Origin: Leucaena leucocephala
Taxonomy: Eukaryota; Streptophyta; Magnoliopsida; Fabales; Fabaceae
DNA length: 64,000 nucleotides
NCBI GenBank assembly: GCA_037074615.1
Contig: CM073551.1
Span: 20,521,750 to 20,585,749 of the forward strand
Reading direction: 5' to 3'
Shown: positions 58,911 through 64,000 of the stretch, piece by piece
How positions within the stretch are numbered: the first letter of the stretch is position 1
Layout: each line of letters begins with the position of its first letter
The notes under the pieces: generated by a model
The model's input: only the letters and a program-made list of their open reading frames with translations
Database searches by the model: none
Told to the model about the DNA's origin: nothing
Made by a program: the position numbers and the translations under genes

Positions 58911-59595
58911 CTATGCAGTGTGTGTAATATTAACAACCCTGTTTAGTCTCTCAAGAATTCCAGCAGCCTTCCTCTTAGCCCTTGAAGTTCCATTTTGTGC
59001 AAGCTCAGAGATAGTTTTATGTCTGTTCTCTTCTTCCTTTATCTCCTTCAACCTGGTTCTGTCATACAGACAGATAGTCTGAAGGATTGCAATGCAATTC
59101 TCTTTGTTTCGTTCACAAGTGGTCTCTCTGATTAAGCTCAGCAAGCTAGGAACAGCTCCAAGCTCTCCCATGTCCTGAATTGCCTTCTGGTGACTCGAGA
59201 GAAGCGCGAGAATGGCGAGTAGTTCGTCGACATAAACCCGGTTAACGATCTTCTTTACAATCACCTTCACTGTGCCATCCCTCACTGCTCTGGACTTGTT
59301 CTCCTGAAGGACACATAAGGTAAAAATTGCTGATGCAACATCTTTCATGGCTAAGGGATGCCCTTCTTCTAAAAGGTCAACCAGAGGCTTCAAGGCTCCA
59401 GATTTCCCTATAAGTTCCTTGTTTGAGTCTAGAGCCGACAAAGTGAAAAGGGCGGCGGCGGCATTGCTTCGTGTTGTTATTGTTCCTGATCTCAATGCCC
59501 TCATGAGGAGAGGAATTACCATGGGAGTTTCTGCTACAAGCTTCTTGGTGTTGTCATGGATGGAGATATTAAGGAGTGCTGTGATAACATCTTCT
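58911..59595 (-). pseudogene. PUB9: PUB9-like U-box/ARM protein, C-terminal half, cut by a copia insertion
   Basis: An open minus-strand frame to the stop at 58911, encoding about 228 residues of ARM repeats: ALLNISIHDNTKKLVAETP, SNAAAALFTLSALDSNKELI, GKSGALKPLVDLLEEGHPLA, MKDVASAIFTLC, DELLAILALLSSHQKAI and a C-terminus ILERLNRVVNITHTA close to PUB9-type proteins. Plant PUB-ARM ligases have an N-terminal UND and a U box, and are about twice this length. Both are missing, because coding similarity ends near 59600 where a copia LTR begins. The upstream half should lie beyond the far LTR, outside the window. The remaining ARM half has no stops, so the insertion is probably young. An intronic insertion near an exon edge is also possible and would leave the gene alive. 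Confidence 0.8.
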
Positions 59596-60079
59596 TGGTA
59601 TAAGATATTTATTATAATTATATAACCTATTTAGATATTAATTAGGATAATTAATAAATATTTCTGAGTGTGGCCCGTAGTCATTAGGCCCGGTCCAAGG
59701 TGGGTTGGGGACTCAGTTTATTTAAGGTTGTTTTCCTGATGGTGGAAACAAGACAACAACACAAAACAATTGATTCAGTATTGCTTTCTCTGAGTCCAGA
59801 GCGAGACCTATTTCTCAGCTCCCTCTCGAAGGTTCCCCACTGGTGACGGCAGTTTCCACAGTTGCCATCACTGTGCCTAATCACCAGCTGGAAGAACCTG
59901 TTGATTATCTGACATCCTTTATTGATTCACAGGTGTCCTTGATTCATTCCAGATCCTCTCAGAGACTAGATCAACAAAGAAATGGCAAGAGGTAATTTAA
60001 TGTTTCCGCTGCATCTTGTATTTGTGTATATGATAATCTGGATTGATTATTATGCATTTGAGATGTTTATTTTTTAACA
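59596..60079 (+). repeat. 5' LTR of the copia element
   Basis: Proposed from TGGTATAAGATATTTATT at 59596 to TTTTTTAACA at 60079, with TG...CA ends, about 484 bp. The end is fixed by the primer-binding site two bases later. The start is fixed by where PUB9-like coding similarity stops and is less certain by a few bases. The predicted target duplication is CTTCT (59591-59595). Confidence 0.7.
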
Positions 60080-60081
60080 TG

Positions 60082-60094
60082 TGGCATCAGAGCC
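60082..60094 (+). other. Primer-binding site (initiator tRNA-Met)
   Basis: TGGCATCAGAGCC, one base different from the common plant copia PBS TGGTATCAGAGC, and complementary to the 3' end of initiator tRNA-Met. Confidence 0.85.
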
Positions 60095-60626
60095 TAGTTT
60101 TTAGATCACCTTGCCTTACTTATTGATCTTTATTTTTGATGAGTAATACTCTGAAAAATAATAAGGAATATATGGAATCTTATATATCATAATTTCTCAT
60201 TTTTTTTAACCTCTCTGTTCCCGTTGACTGTCGCGGCGAGAGTGAGGGAGAGAAAGAGACTCGCCGTCGTGTCGCCTGAGAAGACGCCGTAAAGTGTAGC
60301 CGGCGCCGTCTGCTGGAGGAGACATGTCGCGATCACCGCAAATCACTCAGGTTCACCGTGTGAAATCGCCAGAGAGAGTAGGTCGCAGATTGTGTTCACG
60401 GCGACAGAGCCAGAGAGGAGTGGCCGTGGGAGTCACCCCGCCGCTGTTACCGCCGGAAAAAGGAAACCTGTATCACCAGAAATATTCCCGTGAGGCGCCG
60501 GCGTCGCTGTTCTGCAGAGCATCGCGGCGGCCATGGCTTCCTGCTGTTCTCGGGTCGCGGCTGTGGGTTGAGTCAAAACGGGTCGCTGAGTCTGGTAGGT
60601 TAACCCGACCCAGCGAGGAACAGGGT

Positions 60627-60930
60627 TGAAACGGTGCGTTTCAACCTTAGCTGAAACGTACCGTTTCATTAACTGATAAAAAAAAAATTGCAGTTTGGGC
60701 CGTAGGTGTTTTGGGCTGTTCTGGTAATTTTTTTTTCTTTCTTAAAAAAAAGAAAAAAGAAAAAAACAGCTTCCTGGGCCGTACTGCGTTTTGGGCTTCA
60801 GACAATTTTTTTGTTTTGTGTGAGCTGGGCCTTAGACTATTGGGCCATCAGTTTTTGGTCCTGAAATCATTAAAAGAAAAAAAAAATCGAAACGGTGCGT
60901 TTCAGTCTACGCTGAAACGCACCATTTCAC
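60627..60930 (+). repeat. Two palindromic stem-loops in the copia leader
   Basis: TGAAACGGTGCGTTTCA (60627-60643) faces TGAAACGTACCGTTTCA (60652-60668). A second copy, GAAACGGTGCGTTTCAG (60890) facing CTGAAACGCACCATTTCA (60913-60930), lies about 260 bp downstream. Each 17-mer is itself a near-palindrome. Confidence 0.85.
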
Positions 60931-61517
60931 TGCAGGCTGATCAATTTCTTTTTTAAAACGTTTGAGTTCTGGGTTGCAGATAATGGGCCATCTGGATTTT
61001 TTTTTTGTACAGATTGGGCCGCCATGACTTGGGCCGCAGGAATTTTTCTACTGAGCCGCCACATGCGTTTTTTTTTTGACCTGAAATTTCTGGAAAATAT
61101 TTGGGCCTGGATAGTTTCTGGAAATTAAGTTTAGGCCCTACTTTAGACTCTTATGTATGGACCATTTGGTTTTATTTTCAGAAAATTATTTTTGGCCATT
61201 TAATTTGATTTTCCAGAACATGTTGATTAATTACATGCACTGTAAATGTTTAAATTAATTTCTCTACTATTTTAATATTTGAAAAAGGTGTTTACAGATT
61301 TTAATTTTTCTGTGTTATTTAATTGCCTATTTTGTAAATTAATTTCTCCTTTGGCAATTAAATTAACTATTTAATTTTTGTAAAAATCTTTTGAGTTGAA
61401 ATTAATTTATTAAACATCTTTTGGGTGCATGAAATAGTGGGAGAATTTAAATTAAGTTATTTAGTCATATTTGTTGATTAAATTAGTCACATTTGTTGAT
61501 TAAATTAATTTGTTAAA

Positions 61518-62215
61518 TACTCCATTATGTTGTGCATATTTGGATTTATATGCACGTTAGTGATATTTGTGATTAGCGTGCAATTTATTGAGGAGTAGCC
61601 ACAGCATCCTTGTTTATTGAATTTGTTGCACGCATTGATTAATCACATATGGATTTAAAATATCACTTATAATTAATTGTATAATTATGATTTATCTTTG
61701 CCCACAGGTAGATATTTCATAATTGTGCATTTAATTAAGGGGAGCATTAAATGCTCTATTATGTTGTGCATATTTGGATTTATATGCACGTTATTGATAT
61801 TTGTGATTAGCATGTAATTTTGTGAGGAGTAGCCACAGCATCCTTATTCATTTTTGTTGCATGCATTAATTAATCACATATGGATTTAAAATATCACTTA
61901 TAATTAAATGTATAATTTTGATTTATCTTTGCCCACAGGTAGATATTTCATAATTGTACATTTAATTAGGGGAGAATTAATTGCTCCATTATATTGTGCA
62001 CATTTAAATTTTCAGTGCACATGAATGATATCTGTGATTAGCATACAATTCTTTGAGGAGTAGCCACAGCATCCTTGTTTATTGAATTTGTTTGCATGCA
62101 TTAATCACATATGGATTTGAGATATCAATTGTAATTAAATGTGTAGCTATGATTTATCTTTGCCCACAGGTAGATATCTCATAATTGTACATTTAATTAG
62201 GGTGGGATAGAATGG
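61518..62215 (+). repeat. Tandem repeats of about 232 bp in the copia leader
   Basis: Three units begin CTCCATTATGTTGTGCATAT or a variant (61521, 61755, 61985; periods about 234 and 230). Each carries GAGGAGTAGCCACAGCATCC and TTATCTTTGCCCACAGGTAG. A fourth decayed unit, still holding CTTTGCCCACAGGTAGACAT, runs to about 62335. Non-coding. Confidence 0.9.
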
Positions 62216-62481
62216 CCTTGTTATTTTCTAAGTAGCCCACAGGTATTAGTTAATTACAAATGCGTTCTAGTCCTATCACTTGAGATAAATACATGCTATG
62301 CTAATGTCTTTGCCCACAGGTAGACATTGGTGATACGTATTTATATTGCTTGCGTGCTACATTTGAGTTAAGCATGCATACATGGCACAGTGACTTGTGA
62401 TTGCTTCAAATTTTTTCTTGTGAGCTTATTTGTACGTTTGTCTGTTCTATTTTTGCGGAACCAATTGCTACCCCCAGGATC

Positions 62482-64000
62482 ATGGCTGATGTGAGCAACA
62501 AAACAAATCTTGGATGGCAGCATTAACTATGCTGACTGGAGAGATGATGTTTTGCTGCAGCTTGATTTCTTGGACTTGGATTATGCCTTGAGGTGTGAAC
62601 AACCTCCTAGACCTGTTGATGCCTCCAATGATAGAGAGGCAAAGGAAAGATATAATTTGTGGGAGCGGAGTAACCGCTCGTCTCTTCTATTTATGCAACA
62701 AAGGATCACCAGAAGCATTAGGGGAGCAGTCCCTAAGTGTGATACAGCCAAAGGGTACCTGAAAGCCTTAGATAAGCAATTCAAGCTGACAGACAAGCAG
62801 ATGGGTGGTGCCATCGTGTCTGATTTATGTGCTAAGAGGCTTACAGGTATTGGCGGTGTGAGGCAACATGTAATGAGAGGTATGCTTTCATCGTGTGTTA
62901 CTTTTGAATCTAACTTTTCTAGCGTTAATGATGACACTTGGTGGATTGACACTGGTTCGATGATCCACATTTCGACTACCACGCAGGGCTTTCTGTCAAG
63001 CAGGCCTCCACATCCCAATGAGGAAACTGTCCTTTCAGGCAGTGGGAATGGAGACCCTGTGAAAGCCGTTGGAACTTTTCGCATAACCTTTTCAAATAAT
63101 CATGTTTTGGAACTTTATGATGTGTTTTATGTTCCCTCTTACAAAAGAAATTTGATTTCTATGTCAAAACTCATTCCATTTGATTATCATTTAGTTCTTT
63201 CTAAGAAACTCATGACTTTGAAAAGGGATTCTATTTTTATTGCAAATTTAGTTATGATTGATGGCTTATTTAAAATTATTTCTGACTCGCCTCAATCTTT
63301 TACTGTTTCGCGTGGTATTAAGAGAAGTGTCATCGATGAGAATTCTTATAGCCTGTGGCATAGGAGATTAGGACATATCTCCGTTGACAGAATCAAAAGG
63401 TTAAACAAAGAAGGAATTCTTCCATCTTTGAACCATTCGGAGTTTGATTCTTGTGTGGACTGCATTAGGGGTAAGCAGACCAATAAGTCACATAAAGGGG
63501 CTAAGAGAAGTTCTGAATTGCTAGAAATTGTACACACGGATATTTGTTGCCCTGATTTGACTGCACATGGTCAAAAGTACTTTATCACATTTATTGATGA
63601 TTACTCACGATACATGTATGTCTACATGCTTTATAATAAAAGTGAGGCACTAGATGCTTTCAAAGAATATAAAGCGGAAGTAGAAAAACAGATTAGAAAA
63701 CCAATCAAGATCGTGAGATCAGACCGTGGTGGTGAGTACTATGGCAGATACACTAGTGAAGGACAAGCGCCAGGTCCATTTGCTGATTTTCTTCGAGAGC
63801 AAGGTATAGTAGCCCAATATACTATGCCTGGATCACCTGACATGAATGGTGTAGCTGAAAGAAGAAATAGGAGCTTGCTGGATATGGTTAGGAGCATGAT
63901 GAGTAGCTCCAAACTACCATCTTCTTTGTGGAAGGAAGCACTCAAGACAGCCACATACATATTAAACAGGGTTCCAACAAAGGCAGTGTCTAAGACACCC
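62482..64000 (+). pseudogene. Copia gag-pol, frameshifted and with an internal gag deletion
   Basis: The gag start is ATG at 62482. One extra base after codon 10 puts the frame into an early TAA. From 62513 the correct frame is then open without a stop to the window end (496 codons). Gag (UBN2-like) reads INYADWRDDVLLQLDFLDLD and LTDKQMGGAIVSDLCAKRL. It breaks off at VRQHVMRG and joins directly to protease (WWIDTGSMIHIS), with DTG in place of the usual DSG. About 120 residues including the CCHC zinc knuckle are missing, yet the frame is kept. GAG-pre-integrase (LWHRRLGHIS, CVDCIRGKQ) and integrase follow. Integrase acidic residues are visible in HTDIC, RSDRGGEY and NGVAERRNRS. The pol frame looks intact as far as it can be seen. 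Confidence 0.85.

Larger units (their letters stand above)
59596..64000 (+). mobile_element. Ty1/copia LTR retrotransposon (5' part, continues past the window)
   Basis: Order: 5' LTR, primer-binding site, a long leader of about 2.4 kb with palindromes and tandem repeats, gag, protease, GAG-pre-integrase and integrase. The integrase lies directly after protease and before any reverse transcriptase, which is the copia gene order. The element lies head-on in the PUB9-like gene. Its RT/RNase H and 3' LTR are outside the window. Confidence 0.9.

Noticed and set aside
60324..60629. 101-codon ORF in the copia leader
   Set aside because: Starts soon after the LTR but shows no gag similarity; GC-rich leader composition is enough to explain it.
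1..64000. CRISPR array, operon-like defence cluster or toxin-antitoxin pair
   Set aside because: Organism is a plant; no spacer-repeat array or bacterial gene cluster is visible. Tandem arrays found here belong to transposons.

Overview
This is nuclear DNA of a flowering plant, almost certainly a eudicot. It has low gene density, AT-rich intergenic DNA, split genes with GT-AG introns, plant-only families (CC-NB-LRR receptors, DUF26 secretory proteins, AIR12, an AGC VIII kinase, NPF transporters, plant U-box proteins) and a full range of plant transposons. The species cannot be named from the sequence alone. I see no prokaryotic-type operon, CRISPR array or defence island. All homology calls are from reading; no database search was run.

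Layout. 1.4-3.1 kb: an LRR protein of the RPP13-like-4 type that lacks an NB-ARC domain (minus). 3.3-5.4 kb: decayed exon-like fragments of an unidentified gene. 5.8-7.0 kb: two head-to-head AT-rich MITEs. 8.0-10.9 kb: a 3'-truncated CACTA (En/Spm) element with subterminal repeats, a small coiled-coil ORF and a TNP2-type transposase. 11.3-12.1 kb: a DUF26 secretory protein gene. 12.2-12.8 kb: relic of a duplicated NLR. 17.7-21.0 kb: an RGA-type CC-NB-LRR gene (minus) broken by a very short poly(A) retro-insertion with a perfect 16-bp target-site duplication and by a second one-base lesion. 24.1-24.8 kb: AIR12 (minus). 30.85 kb: tRNA-Gly(CCC). 32.8-34.8 kb: truncated NPF transporter pseudogene (minus). 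35.7-36.6 kb: a transposon with long terminal inverted repeats. 37.0-38.9 kb: ribosomal protein eL32 with a telo box and site II motifs. 40.9-41.1 and 52.4-52.6 kb: SINE insertions. 44.4-46.0 kb: OXI1-type AGC kinase (minus). 47.07-51.61 kb: a complete-looking PIF/Harbinger transposon with both genes. 53.2-55.2 kb: pseudogene of the U-box ligase CHIP. 58.9-59.6 kb: C-terminal half of a PUB9-like U-box/ARM protein, cut by a Ty1/copia retrotransposon that runs from 59.6 kb to the window end.

The genes that look intact (RPP13L4-like, DUF26 protein, AIR12, eL32, OXI1) do not form a pathway, although several belong to defence and redox signalling. The most coherent story is the transposon ecology. 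The Harbinger element at 47-51.6 kb shares both termini with a MITE family found at about 5.8, 6.5, 29.3 and 42.0 kb, with right-end fragments at 25.8 and 34.9 kb, so a candidate autonomous parent and its deletion derivatives sit in one window. Gene decay is also frequent: the NLR, NPF, CHIP and PUB9-like loci are all broken, and the lesions are readable.
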